Positions 1 to 8,022 of a DNA stretch of 39,350 nt are shown piece by piece; the first letter of the stretch is position 1, and every line of letters begins with the position of its first letter. Location of the stretch: positions 1 through 39,350 of the forward strand of contig CAJOJI010000009.1 in NCBI GenBank assembly GCA_905234715.1. Direction: 5' to 3'. Origin of the DNA: an uncultured Saccharofermentans sp. (GTDB lineage: Bacteria; Bacillota; Clostridia; Saccharofermentanales; Saccharofermentanaceae). Both the position numbers and the translations under genes were made by a program. The notes beneath the pieces are model-generated. The model was given only the letters and a program-made list of their open reading frames with translations. It ran no database searches and was not told the DNA's origin.

Positions 1-12
1 TATTCCGCCTCT

Positions 13-20
13 TTTTCTTC
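13..20. repeat. 8-bp target-site duplication, left copy
   Basis: TTTTCTTC directly outside the left inverted repeat, identical to 2783-2790. Eight bases is the duplication length known for IS66 elements. Confidence 0.95.
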
Positions 21-42
21 GTAAGCGTCAAACCGTGCGCCT
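21..42 (+). repeat. IS66 left terminal inverted repeat
   Basis: Twenty-two bases, starting GTAAGCGTCAAACC, that are the exact reverse complement of 2761-2782. The match breaks at base 23. This is the tnpC-side end of the element. Confidence 0.97.
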
Positions 43-73
43 AACCTCAATTTAATAGAACCGCTGGTCGAAA

Positions 74-1690
74 TCAACGGTTCTTTTTTCTGCAATCTTC
101 AGGAATCTTGTCAGACCAGGGCATTAAGTCTTCAATCTTGTCTGGATCGATCTTTCCTTTATCGTCACATCTGTATGGTAACTGAGTAAGAATGTATTCA
201 AAGTATTTCAATGGGCGTAGGTTATTCAGCTTTGCCGTCTCAGATATGCTGTAGATGTTCGCGCTTGCCTGAGCACCACGCTCCGTATTGCAGAACAGCC
301 AGTTTTTGCGGCCGATGCAGAACGGTCTTAGTGCACGTTCGGATGCGGAGTTGTCCATCGGAACATCTCCGTTCTCCAGGAATACACGTAGGTATTTTTC
401 CTGATTTATACAATATGCAATGCCTTCTGCTGTCTTACCCTTTGGCAATGTCTGTAAAGCTTGCTCTTTTATCCATGCAAAGAATTCGTCAATTAACGGT
501 GCGATTGACTGTTTACGAGCTTTTAATCTTTCTTCGGACGTAAGTTCCTTCAAGCTTTCTTCAATTTTGTATATTGAACCGATTCTTAACAAAGCTTGAT
601 ATGCTGTGGACCGCTTTGCCGTATCAGGATCACCCCGCGATGCGGCCTTTACCGCATCTGCGAAGAACCGTCGGGCATGTACCCAACAATTTGCATTGGT
701 TACTCCGTCAAGTTTCTTTTCAACAAGGTGATATTGTGACAATCCATCCGTTACGAGTATTCCGTGAAAGTCTTTATAGAACTCTAACGGGAACCTGTGA
801 TCACGTCCCGGCTGGTATTCGAACAACACGATCGGTCTTTCACGATAGAATTCTCCAGAACGATGCACCCACATATAGCTCTTGCTTCCGGGCTTACCGT
901 TTTTATGCAGTACCTGCACGGGTGTTTCGTCAGATTGGTTTACAGAGAATGAAAGCAGTTCTTTCTTGATACATTCACATACAGCATAAAAGTACTTTTC
1001 TGAAAGGAGCATAAGCCAGTTTGACATTGTCTGCTTTGAGATGTTGATCTCATTCCTGTCGAACTCTTTCTCCATCCGATCTAACGGCATTGCGTTTACA
1101 TACTTCGCATTGATCAGTGCTGCAGCAAGTGACGGCGTCAATATACTGTTCTTTAATAAGTCCTTCGGACGGTCACCGCGTACAAACTCATCCTGATGGA
1201 TGCCGTCAGTACCGACAACAACATCAACGTTATGTACTTCCACGATCCATTGTGTCGGTATGCATGCCAATCTCTTATATATCTCATTAGGCAGACGGCG
1301 CCAGTTGCCTTCGCCAAAGAAAGAATCAAGTTCATCGTCCTTTAAGGAATGCGGGATCTCTTTTTCTTCAAATCCTGCGAGATTGATCTCTCGTTGTCCT
1401 TTGAGCTTAGGTTTCTTCTTTCTATCTACGACCTCGTCTATAGAAGGCTCCGGAATATCTTCTTCGTAAACCGCTTCTATATCGTTAAAGAAACCCAGCT
1501 GTCCGTCAATAACATCCAATGTTTCGGAATGTCTGCCGAATCTCTGTTGATTAGCTATTCTCAACTGTTCAATGAGCATCTCCATATTGGAGTTAAGATC
1601 TTTGAGCTGCGCCTGAAGTGTAAGGATGACAAATTTCAGTTCATCCTTGCTCATCGAATCCAATTGTGAATCAGTATATTCAACAGCCAT
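74..1690 (-). CDS. tnpC: IS66 family transposase TnpC
   Basis: The DDE-type transposase of the element, about 538 residues, the usual size. The N-terminus has a leucine-rich helix around residues 20-50, as in the IS66 leader domain. The catalytic triad is visible as D254 (QSDETP), D315 (VTDGLSQY) and E451 (SASERALRP), followed by the conserved RKNWLF and the C-terminal KYFEYIL/LMPW segments. I place the start at 1690 because GAGGTG lies just upstream of this ATG; a longer in-frame GTG start at 1741 has no such site. The usual cysteine-rich zinc finger between the leader and core is not evident. Intact, unlike the neighbouring tnpB. Confidence 0.93.
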   Translation of the reverse strand: MAVEYTDSQLDSMSKDELKFVILTLQAQLKDLNSNMEMLIEQLRIANQQRFGRHSETLDVIDGQLGFFNDIEAVYEEDIPEPSIDEVVDRKKKPKLKGQREINLAGFEEKEIPHSLKDDELDSFFGEGNWRRLPNEIYKRLACIPTQWIVEVHNVDVVVGTDGIHQDEFVRGDRPKDLLKNSILTPSLAAALINAKYVNAMPLDRMEKEFDRNEINISKQTMSNWLMLLSEKYFYAVCECIKKELLSFSVNQSDETPVQVLHKNGKPGSKSYMWVHRSGEFYRERPIVLFEYQPGRDHRFPLEFYKDFHGILVTDGLSQYHLVEKKLDGVTNANCWVHARRFFADAVKAASRGDPDTAKRSTAYQALLRIGSIYKIEESLKELTSEERLKARKQSIAPLIDEFFAWIKEQALQTLPKGKTAEGIAYCINQEKYLRVFLENGDVPMDNSASERALRPFCIGRKNWLFCNTERGAQASANIYSISETAKLNNLRPLKYFEYILTQLPYRCDDKGKIDPDKIEDLMPWSDKIPEDCRKKNR

Positions 1691-1962
1691 TTTATGTGAC
1701 ACCTCAACTATATTAATTATATAGCAAGAGTCAGGATGCACCTAATCCGTGCCGCTGAAGGATTCGTCAAAATGCCAATGTTTACAAGGGCTTCACGGCA
1801 TTTCTGGCAAGCATGGGTATAGGCTGTTTTTATCTGAAAAATATGTCTGCGGATATGGCAGAGGCAACGTGAGTGTGTTTATGTGCGATGTCAATCCTGC
1901 ATTAATCTCAGGTTTTATAAGGCTTTTCCCGTTAAGAATATTTCTATAAAATGCACAATGGG

Positions 1963-2318
1963 TTATATAACTTGCCGTGCTTGTACTTCCGATATCAGCG
2001 GGCGCATGGGGTTTATGCCTTCCATCAGAAGGCGGTATTGTTCTGCGTTTAACTGTGCCGCTTCCTCGGAGTCCCTCGGCCAGCTGAACTTACCGGCTTC
2101 AAGCCGCTTATATAACAGAAGGAAGCCTGTACCTTCCCATACGAGACCTTTATCCTGTCGCTCCTTCTTCCGCAAAACAGGAACAGTACATTCTTTTGAA
2201 ACGGATTGATATTGTATCTGGTTCCTATTTGTTGTGCCAATCCGTCTATGCCATACCTAAGGTCTGTATAACCGCATATCAGGATTATCTTCTCTATGCC
2301 AGAAGCCTCAGCCAGCAT
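1963..2318 (-). pseudogene. tnpB: IS66 accessory protein TnpB, frameshifted
   Basis: IS66 Orf2 (TnpB) is a small protein of about 115 residues needed with TnpA and TnpC for transposition. The first frame, from 2318, gives the family signature YTDLRYGIDGLA and LFLFCGRRSDRIK, then leaves the family sequence. The expected continuation LVWEGTGFLLLYKRLE is in the next frame, ending at 1963. One base appears to be missing between 2146 and 2147 (AAG-G-TCTCG where AAGGCTCTCG would restore the frame). No canonical slippery heptamer is present, so programmed frameshifting is unlikely; a real deletion or a sequence error are both possible. The gene overlaps the end of tnpA by 11 bases. Confidence 0.85.
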
Positions 2319-2688
2319 ATTTAATTGCCCTCATCAGCTTGATCAGAAATTCTTCTGAGGCATTTTCCGATATATCGATACTGAGATTTCCGGAAGATAT
2401 TACTGCAACGGGATGCATGGCCGGTCCTGAACTTGTATTACCGGTTAATGTGATCTCCGCATATGAGACTCTTCTGTCAGAGGTTACTGCCAATTCACCT
2501 GATTGTTCTAACTTCATCTGATCGTAAGCTGCTTGTCTTACTCTGCGGAGCCAATAGTAGTATACCTTCACATTAATCCCGTTCTCGCTGAGCCATTGTT
2601 TTACCGTAACTCCTTCGGGACGCCGATTGCATTCTTCAACAACATGCTCCCAATTTTTCAATCTCATCTCGTGTGTTATCTGATCCAT
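2308..2688 (-). CDS. tnpA: IS66 family accessory protein TnpA
   Basis: First gene of the IS66 operon, about 126 residues. The N-terminal half (residues 8-45: KNWEHVVEECNRRP, then VKQWLSENGINVKVYYYWLRR) is a helix-turn-helix of the transposase-8 kind; the C-terminal part is variable and ends with the SASEEFLIKLMRAIK-like helix typical of TnpA. GGAGG six bases before the ATG at 2688 supports this start over the in-frame TTG upstream. It overlaps tnpB by 11 bases, so the two are probably translationally coupled. Confidence 0.9.
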   Translation of the reverse strand: MDQITHEMRLKNWEHVVEECNRRPEGVTVKQWLSENGINVKVYYYWLRRVRQAAYDQMKLEQSGELAVTSDRRVSYAEITLTGNTSSGPAMHPVAVISSGNLSIDISENASEEFLIKLMRAIKYAG

Positions 2689-2760
2689 TTTAGGTTCCTC
2701 CAAAGAATCTATCTAGTTTTTCTAGTTTCTTTAGCATCGCCTATTCTGTCTATTTATGTA

Positions 2761-2782
2761 AGGCGCACGGTTTGACGCTTAC
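2761..2782 (-). repeat. IS66 right terminal inverted repeat
   Basis: Exact reverse complement of 21-42; it forms the tnpA-side end. The transposase operon reads inward from here, starting about 70 bases away. Confidence 0.97.
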
Positions 2783-2790
2783 TTTTCTTC
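2783..2790. repeat. 8-bp target-site duplication, right copy
   Basis: TTTTCTTC directly outside the right inverted repeat, identical to 13-20. Joining the flanks through one copy restores an open reading frame on the minus strand. Confidence 0.95.
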
Positions 2791-2949
2791 AATCAGGCTG
2801 ACAATGCTATTCTGAGCATCTGCATCTATTCCGGCGACAGACAAAGCCTGCCGAATACCGCACGACGGGCATATGGGTGTTATATTGTCTATCCGGGAAA
2901 TAGCGGGAGGAGATGAATACTCCAGACTGCAAATTGGACATTTTCTCAT
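2783..2949 (-). pseudogene. Small two-CxxC zinc-ribbon protein, interrupted by IS66
   Basis: From an ATG at 2949, behind AAGGAA, the minus strand encodes MRKCPICSLEYSS..., with CPIC at residues 4-7 and CPSC at 27-30, a treble-clef or zinc-ribbon pair. After residue 55 the frame enters the IS66 end and stops at once (AAG TAA), giving 56 residues. Rejoining the flanks through one target duplication continues the frame as EEKEAE out of the window at base 1, so the native protein was longer by an unknown amount. Small proteins with this spacing are common as uncharacterised genes in Clostridia. Function unknown; a metal-binding role is inferred from the cysteines. Confidence 0.75.
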
Positions 2950-3046
2950 GTGATCACGTTCCTTTTTCTTGGTAAATCAGCCTTCTGCAGTAAAATCAGC
3001 ATGCCAATTTATTTTCCCCCGGAGGGCTTATACGGGCCGACCGGTG

Positions 3047-3325
3047 TTATCTCATGTACTTGTCATAGAGATTGCTGATGAGTGTTGTTGCCTCATTCAG
3101 CATCTTCTGTTTGTTTTCGCCAGACTTTTCATAGTCCAGCAGTGTGTTCGGAGTTACCTCTAATGCCCTGCAAATCGCAATAATCACATCCGCCGGAACT
3201 GGCCGGGCATTATTCTCGTAAAGACTGATCGTGCTGTTGCTGATCAGGGTCCTTCTCCCAAGGTCTTCCTGAGTCCAGTTCTTTTGTAACCGATAGAATC
3301 GGATTTGTTCACCAATGGTTTTCAT
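3047..3325 (-). CDS. XRE-family transcriptional regulator
   Basis: A 92-residue protein with one Cro/C1-type helix-turn-helix: WTQEDLGRRTLISNSTIS at residues 17-34, followed by YENNARPVPADVIIAICRAL. The C-terminal third is a short helix, KQKMLNEATTLISNLYDKYM, perhaps for dimerisation. Such stand-alone regulators control nearby promoters in mobile or surface-structure loci. No good ribosome site precedes the ATG; its first bases lie in DNA that also reads as cpsC on the opposite strand, so the 5' regulatory region of this gene was probably replaced when the two were joined. Confidence 0.8.
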   Translation of the reverse strand: MKTIGEQIRFYRLQKNWTQEDLGRRTLISNSTISLYENNARPVPADVIIAICRALEVTPNTLLDYEKSGENKQKMLNEATTLISNLYDKYMR

Positions 3326-3764
3326 CGATAATCTCTATGCGGAGATCTTGCCCGAGAAGATCACTGCCATCGTTAACGGAAGTGACGTCAGAGTCGTCGA
3401 TCATGCTGTTATCGCTTCAAAAAGATCTTCTCCGAGTTATACCAAGAATACTGCAATTGGAGCTCTTATAGGGCTTGTTATAGCTTCTGCGATCATAGTT
3501 ATCAGCTATCTTTTGGATGACATTATCCATTCGGAAGACTACATCACAGAGACTTATCCGGACATTCCTTTGCTTACTGTCGTCCCTGATCTCATCAGTT
3601 CAAGGAATAACGGTTACGGTTATTACGGCGGCTCTGCAAGGAAGCCAGGCGCAGCCGGCCATTCTTCTGGAAGGTCAACATCATCTCTGACAATCGAACC
3701 TAAGAGTCCGTTTGTCGTAGAAAACACTCGCAGATCGGACGGTGATAACAATGGCCGGCAATAA
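3315..3764 (+). pseudogene. cpsC: Truncated Wzz/CpsC-type chain-length protein (C-terminal half)
   Basis: The family is a capsule chain-length and BY-kinase modulator with an N-terminal membrane helix, an extracellular Wzz domain and a second helix near the C-terminus. Here only the back half remains: the conserved YAEILPEKI and VNGSDVRVVDHAVI, a proline/serine step (SSPSYTKNT) and one membrane helix at about residues 47-67, then a cytoplasmic tail with PLLTVVPD. The first helix and most of the Wzz domain are missing. The first in-frame ATG at 3315 has no ribosome site and lies inside the opposing XRE gene, so the gene is broken at about 3322-3332. The cytoplasmic kinase-activating end is still present and overlaps cpsD. 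Confidence 0.8.
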
Positions 3765-4518
3765 CAAGAAATCACATAAATCAGAAGAGAATCTCCGTAA
3801 CGAGCGCAAGTTCATGATCGGACCGCGTCTCAGTTTCGCCGGTGCGGAAGCTTATAAGCTGTTAAGAACCAATATCATGTTCTCTTTCTCTGACCAGAAC
3901 AGCACTGAAGGTAAAGTCATCGGTGTCACTTCTTCCATCCCCGGAGAAGGTAAGAGTATGACGATGATCAATCTCGCTTATACTTTTGCCGAAACAAATA
4001 AGCGCGTCTTGCTGGTAGAAGGTGATATGCGACTCCCTACCATGGCAAACAGATTAAAACTGAAGCCGACTCCCGGTCTTTCTGATCTTATGGTCGGCCT
4101 GAATGCCATAGGGGATGCTATTCAGCACTTCACAACAACCAAAGAAGGTGCTGATCCTGTAACTATCGATATCATGGTTGCCGGCACGATTCCGCCTAAC
4201 CCGTCAGAATTGTTAGGTTCTTCAAGGCTCGGCGCACTGCTTGGCGTACTTCGTAAAAATTATGACTATATTTTTCTTGATCAGCCCCCGGTCACTGCAG
4301 TTACCGATGCTCTTATCACGGCTTCAAGCACCGATGGAACAATAATCGTTGTACGTAATAATCATGCCAGCCGTGGAGCTTTGGCAGATACGATGCGCCA
4401 GCTTAAACTCGTTGACGCTCACATCCTGGGATTCGTATATAACGGTGCTTCTGACGACAGTAGAAAGTATTACAAAAAAGGCTACTACAAAAAGGACTAT
4501 TACTACAAAAAATCTTAA
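3751..4518 (+). CDS. cpsD: CpsD/CapB-type bacterial tyrosine kinase (BY-kinase)
   Basis: A cytoplasmic autokinase of 255 residues that, with a CpsC partner in the membrane, controls capsule or exopolysaccharide polymerisation. Walker A is SSIPGEGKSM (61-70), Walker A' LLVEGDMR (87-94) and Walker B IFLDQP (174-179). The C-terminus carries the tyrosine cluster that is trans-phosphorylated: seven tyrosines between residues 240 and 252 spaced by lysines. EAYKLLRTNI at 33-42 is the oligomer interface motif. I use the ATG at 3751; a GTG at 3742 in frame is possible. It overlaps the truncated cpsC by 14 bases. The kinase itself looks intact although its membrane partner is beheaded. Confidence 0.92.
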   Translation: MAGNNKKSHKSEENLRNERKFMIGPRLSFAGAEAYKLLRTNIMFSFSDQNSTEGKVIGVTSSIPGEGKSMTMINLAYTFAETNKRVLLVEGDMRLPTMANRLKLKPTPGLSDLMVGLNAIGDAIQHFTTTKEGADPVTIDIMVAGTIPPNPSELLGSSRLGALLGVLRKNYDYIFLDQPPVTAVTDALITASSTDGTIIVVRNNHASRGALADTMRQLKLVDAHILGFVYNGASDDSRKYYKKGYYKKDYYYKKS

Positions 4519-4523
4519 GACCT

Positions 4524-5252
4524 ATGATCGACTTTCATTCACATTTTCTTCCCGGTATTGATGACGGATCTGATAGTCTCGAGACTTCGCTTGCAATGCT
4601 GGAAGCATGGAGATCTCAAGGTATTACAGAGATAGTTGCTACTCCGCATTTTTATGCCGATCAGAATGACCCTGAGCGTTTCTTAACAAGACGTGCTGCA
4701 GCTTATGAACTGCTCAGATATGAATATGTTAATAAAGTCAATCCGCAGGGGTTAACATGGCCCGGTATCAGACTTGGTGCAGAAGTACACTTCTTCGACG
4801 GTATCAGCAGGTTTAGCGGTCTTCACGAATTATGTCTCGAGGGCACCGACCTACTCTTGCTTGAAATGCCTTTCCGCACATGGACATCAAGGATGATCGA
4901 CGAAGTAGGTCTTATAGCATCAACCACAGGTATAATGCCCGTTGCAGCGCACATAGAACGTTACCTCGATCAGCCTAATGATCTGGTTAAGAAATTCCTC
5001 AATCTTGATATTTATTTTCAAAGCAATGCCGAGTTCTTTCTGGATGGTGCTACTTCCAGAAAGGCGCTAAAGATGCTCAAGAAAGGCATCATTACCTTCC
5101 TTGGTTCCGATGCACATAACACCACAAGGCGCCCGGTTAATCTCGGTCCCGCATTGAAGGTAATCTCAAAAGCTCTGGGAGATGCTTTTGTAGAGAACTT
5201 AACAAGTCGTCAGTTCGAGATCATTGAAGATTATCTGTCAGATGCTTTCTGA
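4524..5252 (+). CDS. cpsB: CpsB/YwqE-type PHP-fold protein-tyrosine phosphatase
   Basis: A manganese-dependent phosphatase that removes phosphate from the tyrosine cluster of the cognate BY-kinase. The 242-residue length fits the family. Metal ligands are visible at the start (DFHSH, residues 3-7), then ATPHF, an AHIER motif in the middle and GSDAHN near residue 195. It begins five bases after cpsD and is followed 19 bases later by a sortase gene, so kinase and phosphatase are co-transcribed. The normal capsule operon would continue with an initiating sugar transferase; here sortase B follows instead. Confidence 0.92.
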   Translation: MIDFHSHFLPGIDDGSDSLETSLAMLEAWRSQGITEIVATPHFYADQNDPERFLTRRAAAYELLRYEYVNKVNPQGLTWPGIRLGAEVHFFDGISRFSGLHELCLEGTDLLLLEMPFRTWTSRMIDEVGLIASTTGIMPVAAHIERYLDQPNDLVKKFLNLDIYFQSNAEFFLDGATSRKALKMLKKGIITFLGSDAHNTTRRPVNLGPALKVISKALGDAFVENLTSRQFEIIEDYLSDAF

Positions 5253-5271
5253 TTTGGTGAGGTAAGAAAAG

Positions 5272-6117
5272 ATGAAAAGCAGAACTATAAAGATAATATT
5301 GGGTTGCATCTTCACGCTGGCAGCGATTGCCTGTGTAGTCAAGCTTGCTTCCATCCTGTATGAACCTAAAGCAACTCTCACCGCAACGATGGTTGCAACT
5401 ACAGCTTCCCCTACAGAAGCTGCTTATACACATCCTGATGAAAATCAAGCTGTTATTCCTACATATACATCTGTCACCACTAAAGAGACTGAGGATCCTA
5501 ATGCATACGTATGCCCTGTTGATTTCGCTTTTCTTCAGGATATCAACTCCGACATCTATGCCTGGATCTATATTGAAGACACCGATATTGATTATCCGGT
5601 TCTTCAATCACCTGATGATGATGAATACTATCTGACTCATAACAGTGACGGAGATTATTCCTCTGCCGGATCGGTATTCTCTGAAGCCGGTTATAACACA
5701 ACCGATTTCACAGATCCTGTTACTATCCTTTATGGACATCACATGCAGTCAGGTGCGATCTTCGGCAACCTTCAAAATGATGTAACTGATGATTCATTCT
5801 GGGATTCAGATCCCGAGATCGTGATATATCTTCCTGACCGTCTCCTTAAGTACAAGTTATTTGCTGCGGTTCCCTACGACCGTGCACATATCCTGTATTA
5901 TCACAACTTCTACGATGAAGAGACATACGACAATTTCTTCAATAACATTCTGTCGATTAGAAGTATGGACGCTAGATTTCACGAGGAATACGCCCCGGAA
6001 TACGGCGATAGGGTCCTTATGTTATCTACCTGTCTTATAGGAGACAGCTACTATCGATTCATCGTCATGGGAAAGCTCGTCTATGACTCAGCTGACCCGT
6101 CGGTCTCTGCGACGTAA
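5272..6117 (+). CDS. srtB: Class B sortase
   Basis: A membrane-anchored cysteine transpeptidase that cleaves an LPXTG-like motif and joins the protein to the cell wall. Residues 7-29 form the signal anchor; a threonine-rich linker runs to about residue 80. The catalytic residues are H156 (LYGHHM), C254 (LSTC) and R262 (SYYRFIVMG). YAWIYIEDTDIDYPVLQ is the standard sortase B entry to the barrel. The gene follows cpsB closely and precedes a gene ending in a QTG sorting signal, which is a likely substrate. The ribosome site is weak (GAGG). Confidence 0.93.
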   Translation: MKSRTIKIILGCIFTLAAIACVVKLASILYEPKATLTATMVATTASPTEAAYTHPDENQAVIPTYTSVTTKETEDPNAYVCPVDFAFLQDINSDIYAWIYIEDTDIDYPVLQSPDDDEYYLTHNSDGDYSSAGSVFSEAGYNTTDFTDPVTILYGHHMQSGAIFGNLQNDVTDDSFWDSDPEIVIYLPDRLLKYKLFAAVPYDRAHILYYHNFYDEETYDNFFNNILSIRSMDARFHEEYAPEYGDRVLMLSTCLIGDSYYRFIVMGKLVYDSADPSVSAT

Positions 6118-6205
6118 CGTAGAGCAATTACTGCGGTAATAGCAGCTTCGAGATCAACATGGCCTTAATTGCTGGACTCAAGCTGTTGTTATAAAAATAC
6201 TGAAG

Positions 6206-6213
6206 AAAGGAGG
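6206..6213 (+). promoter_or_regulatory. Strong ribosome binding site deciding a GTG start
   Basis: AAAGGAGG seven bases before the GTG at 6221. It fixes a GTG start for the sortase-substrate gene, since the next ATG is inside the signal peptide. Confidence 0.8.
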
Positions 6214-6220
6214 AAGACTA

Positions 6221-6835
6221 GTGAAAAAGCTTATATCTATGGTTGCTGCTCTTGCTATCATCGGTTCTTGCGGTGTAGTTTCTCTTGCTGCTGAAGGCGT
6301 AGAGAGCCCCTCTGCCGGCACTGATGTAGTTAAGGCTGAAGCTGAAGACCCCGGCATCATTGTTCATGTTGAGGAAGTTACACTTACAGACGCTCAGAAG
6401 AGTTCTCTTCAGGAAGCTGCCGGTGATAACTCAACAGAAGCTTATGATGTCTGGCTCGAAGATGGTAGCACAGGAGATGACATTACTAATGACGCTGACG
6501 TATACCCGTTGGAAGTTGCTTTCATGCTTGATGCTGCATCTAATGTTACAGGCATTCTTGTCTGGAACGATGCTGACGCAAAGTGGGACAGCGCTGACTT
6601 TACGATCGTTGACGGCGCAGTAATTGTTACCTTCGAGCACCTCTGCCCTGTAGCTTTCGAGCTCAAGAAGGCAGAAGCACCCGCTAAAGAAGCAGAGTCA
6701 AGCTCTGGCAAGAGTTCAGCACAGACCGGATATAATGGGCTTATTTACATCGTTTCAGCTGTCGCACTTGCAGGTGGAGCAATCGTTTGCTTCAGCACAG
6801 CAGGTAAGAAGAAGGCTAACAAAGAAGTGATGTAA
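6221..6835 (+). CDS. Probable sortase B substrate, surface protein
   Basis: A 204-residue exported protein. A signal peptide covers residues 1-24 (KKLISMVAALAIIGS...LAA). The mature part is acidic, and the C-terminus shows a cell-wall sorting signal: SAQTG at 166-170, a membrane helix from about 173 to 194 and a lysine-rich tail (GKKKANK). The motif fits the relaxed xxQTG/xPKTG patterns known for class B sortases of Clostridia rather than LPXTG. A serine/alanine/glutamate-rich stalk (150-165) precedes it. The location directly behind srtB and the terminator just after support an enzyme-substrate pair. The fold and role of the middle domain are unknown to me. Confidence 0.85.
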   Translation: MKKLISMVAALAIIGSCGVVSLAAEGVESPSAGTDVVKAEAEDPGIIVHVEEVTLTDAQKSSLQEAAGDNSTEAYDVWLEDGSTGDDITNDADVYPLEVAFMLDAASNVTGILVWNDADAKWDSADFTIVDGAVIVTFEHLCPVAFELKKAEAPAKEAESSSGKSSAQTGYNGLIYIVSAVALAGGAIVCFSTAGKKKANKEVM

Positions 6836-6864
6836 TTTTTTGGCCAAAGAATTATTATCCGGTG

Positions 6865-6892
6865 TCGGGAGTACCCTTCGGGGTGCTCCCGA
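6865..6892 (+). terminator. Intrinsic terminator after the sortase substrate
   Basis: A 12-bp stem TCGGGAGTACCC / GGGTGCTCCCGA with one G-T pair and a TTCG tetraloop, followed by an AT-rich stretch. It closes the cps/sortase operon. Only a weak T tract follows. Confidence 0.8.
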
Positions 6893-6962
6893 TTTATATT
6901 TGTTCTGACTTAATCAGCGCGGACTTCATACCTTGGTCCTTACGCATTTTTCTTTGTGTTGA

Positions 6963-8015
6963 TTAATCAGTTTTCTTGTAGAACAGATCTATTACAGTTG
7001 CCCTTAAAGCTTTTTCATCAACATAAAATTCCATGAACTTCTCACCTTCAACGGACTCACCTTCAATTGTTACTATCCTATCAAGTGTATATCCGGAGAA
7101 ACGTTCAATATAGTCACTCAATTCATCGACAGTGCAATCTGTTACCATGTAAGGTGCAAGATCGTCAAATAATTTGATGGCAAAATTGCTGTTGCCGGAA
7201 GTCTTAGCTCCGAGTGCCGGCAAGAGCTCAGAAAGATATGTTCGCTGTCTTACCATTCGGTTAATGTTCGTAGGATCGTTTGCAACGGATCTTCTCCCTC
7301 TGACATAGTGCTCAGCCTGTACGCCATGAAGAGTCACCGTCTCACCCATTACAAGTGTCTCGTCGATCAGAGAGAAATCATCCTCGATCGTTACTGTAAT
7401 GCCTCCTACGGAATCGTTAATTATCGGGATAGAATTCATCGTAAGACAAAAATAGTTCGATATGTCCACGTTATAAAGCAGATTCGATACCGCAAATACC
7501 GTATCCTCACAAGAGTCCTCAAGTCCCGTTCTGTACGTGTGCGACAAAGCAATCTGCTGATTTATCAAGCCCTTGTAATTGCCGAAATAATCGTAGGCCA
7601 TCGTATCAGTCATGGTATCGCGATTGATCTGAAGCAGTGTATACGTCTTGGTCTCATTATCGAAGATCGCAAGGAGCAGAAGATCAGCCTGTGAATGGCT
7701 TCTTCCCGTATCTGAATAATCAGTTACCTCGTAATCGTCAATGCCGATAAACAAAAGCACTTCAAGATCTTCGTTATAGACATAACTGTTACCGTTATAA
7801 GTGACCGTATCCACGGCTTTCGCAGTCTCAAGAACAGAAGACCTTTCCTGTTCAGCAGATTCGATCTCCGTGCGGCTCAAAGCCTTGCCTGCATCGTCAG
7901 GCGTCACAGCAAAAAACTTCTCAATGTTAGAAGCTAAGAAAATGCCGCCACTGATAAGTATCAGCACGCCTGCTGCGATCAAGACAATCTTTATTGTGCG
8001 TTTCCGGTCCGTCAT
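6963..8015 (-). CDS. LCP (LytR-CpsA-Psr) family cell-wall glycopolymer ligase
   Basis: LCP proteins move undecaprenyl-linked glycopolymers such as capsule or teichoic acid to peptidoglycan. This 350-residue protein has one N-terminal membrane helix (residues 8-29) and an extracellular LCP domain from about 85 to 265. Conserved residues are present: INRDTMTD (R132, D133) and the arginine set in YVRGRRS...DPTNINRMVRQR (238-258). The C-terminal 90 residues fit the family's shorter members. It faces the cps/sortase genes and shares their function, but is separately transcribed. No Shine-Dalgarno site is visible: an extended -10 box ends seven bases before the ATG. Confidence 0.9.
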   Translation of the reverse strand: MTDRKRTIKIVLIAAGVLILISGGIFLASNIEKFFAVTPDDAGKALSRTEIESAEQERSSVLETAKAVDTVTYNGNSYVYNEDLEVLLFIGIDDYEVTDYSDTGRSHSQADLLLLAIFDNETKTYTLLQINRDTMTDTMAYDYFGNYKGLINQQIALSHTYRTGLEDSCEDTVFAVSNLLYNVDISNYFCLTMNSIPIINDSVGGITVTIEDDFSLIDETLVMGETVTLHGVQAEHYVRGRRSVANDPTNINRMVRQRTYLSELLPALGAKTSGNSNFAIKLFDDLAPYMVTDCTVDELSDYIERFSGYTLDRIVTIEGESVEGEKFMEFYVDEKALRATVIDLFYKKTD

Positions 8016-8022
8016 AGAAATA

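Larger units (their letters stand above)
21..2782 (-). mobile_element. IS66-family insertion sequence, complete ends
   Basis: A 2,762-bp element bounded by perfect 22-bp inverted repeats beginning GTAAGCG, the terminal sequence usual for IS66, and flanked by an identical 8-bp duplication (TTTTCTTC). Three minus-strand genes lie inside in the standard IS66 order tnpA, tnpB, tnpC. The ends and target duplication are intact, which suggests recent insertion, but tnpB contains a frameshift. About 270 bases between tnpB and tnpC (1691-1962) hold no gene I can support. The element sits in a small zinc-ribbon gene. Confidence 0.96.

Noticed and set aside
1745..1962. Minus-strand frame between tnpB and tnpC with a CQKCREAL cysteine motif
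   Set aside because: Short, in a different frame from tnpC, no start or ribosome site; perhaps decayed IS66 sequence but too weak to call.
2130..2160. Programmed -1 frameshift in tnpB
   Set aside because: A shift of -1 would rejoin the frames, but no X-XXY-YYZ heptamer or stimulatory structure is visible, and IS66 tnpB is not known to use one.
6169..6195. TTGCTG and TATAAA as a promoter for the sortase substrate
   Set aside because: The 15-base spacing is too short for a good housekeeping promoter; the gene is better read as part of the cps/sortase run.
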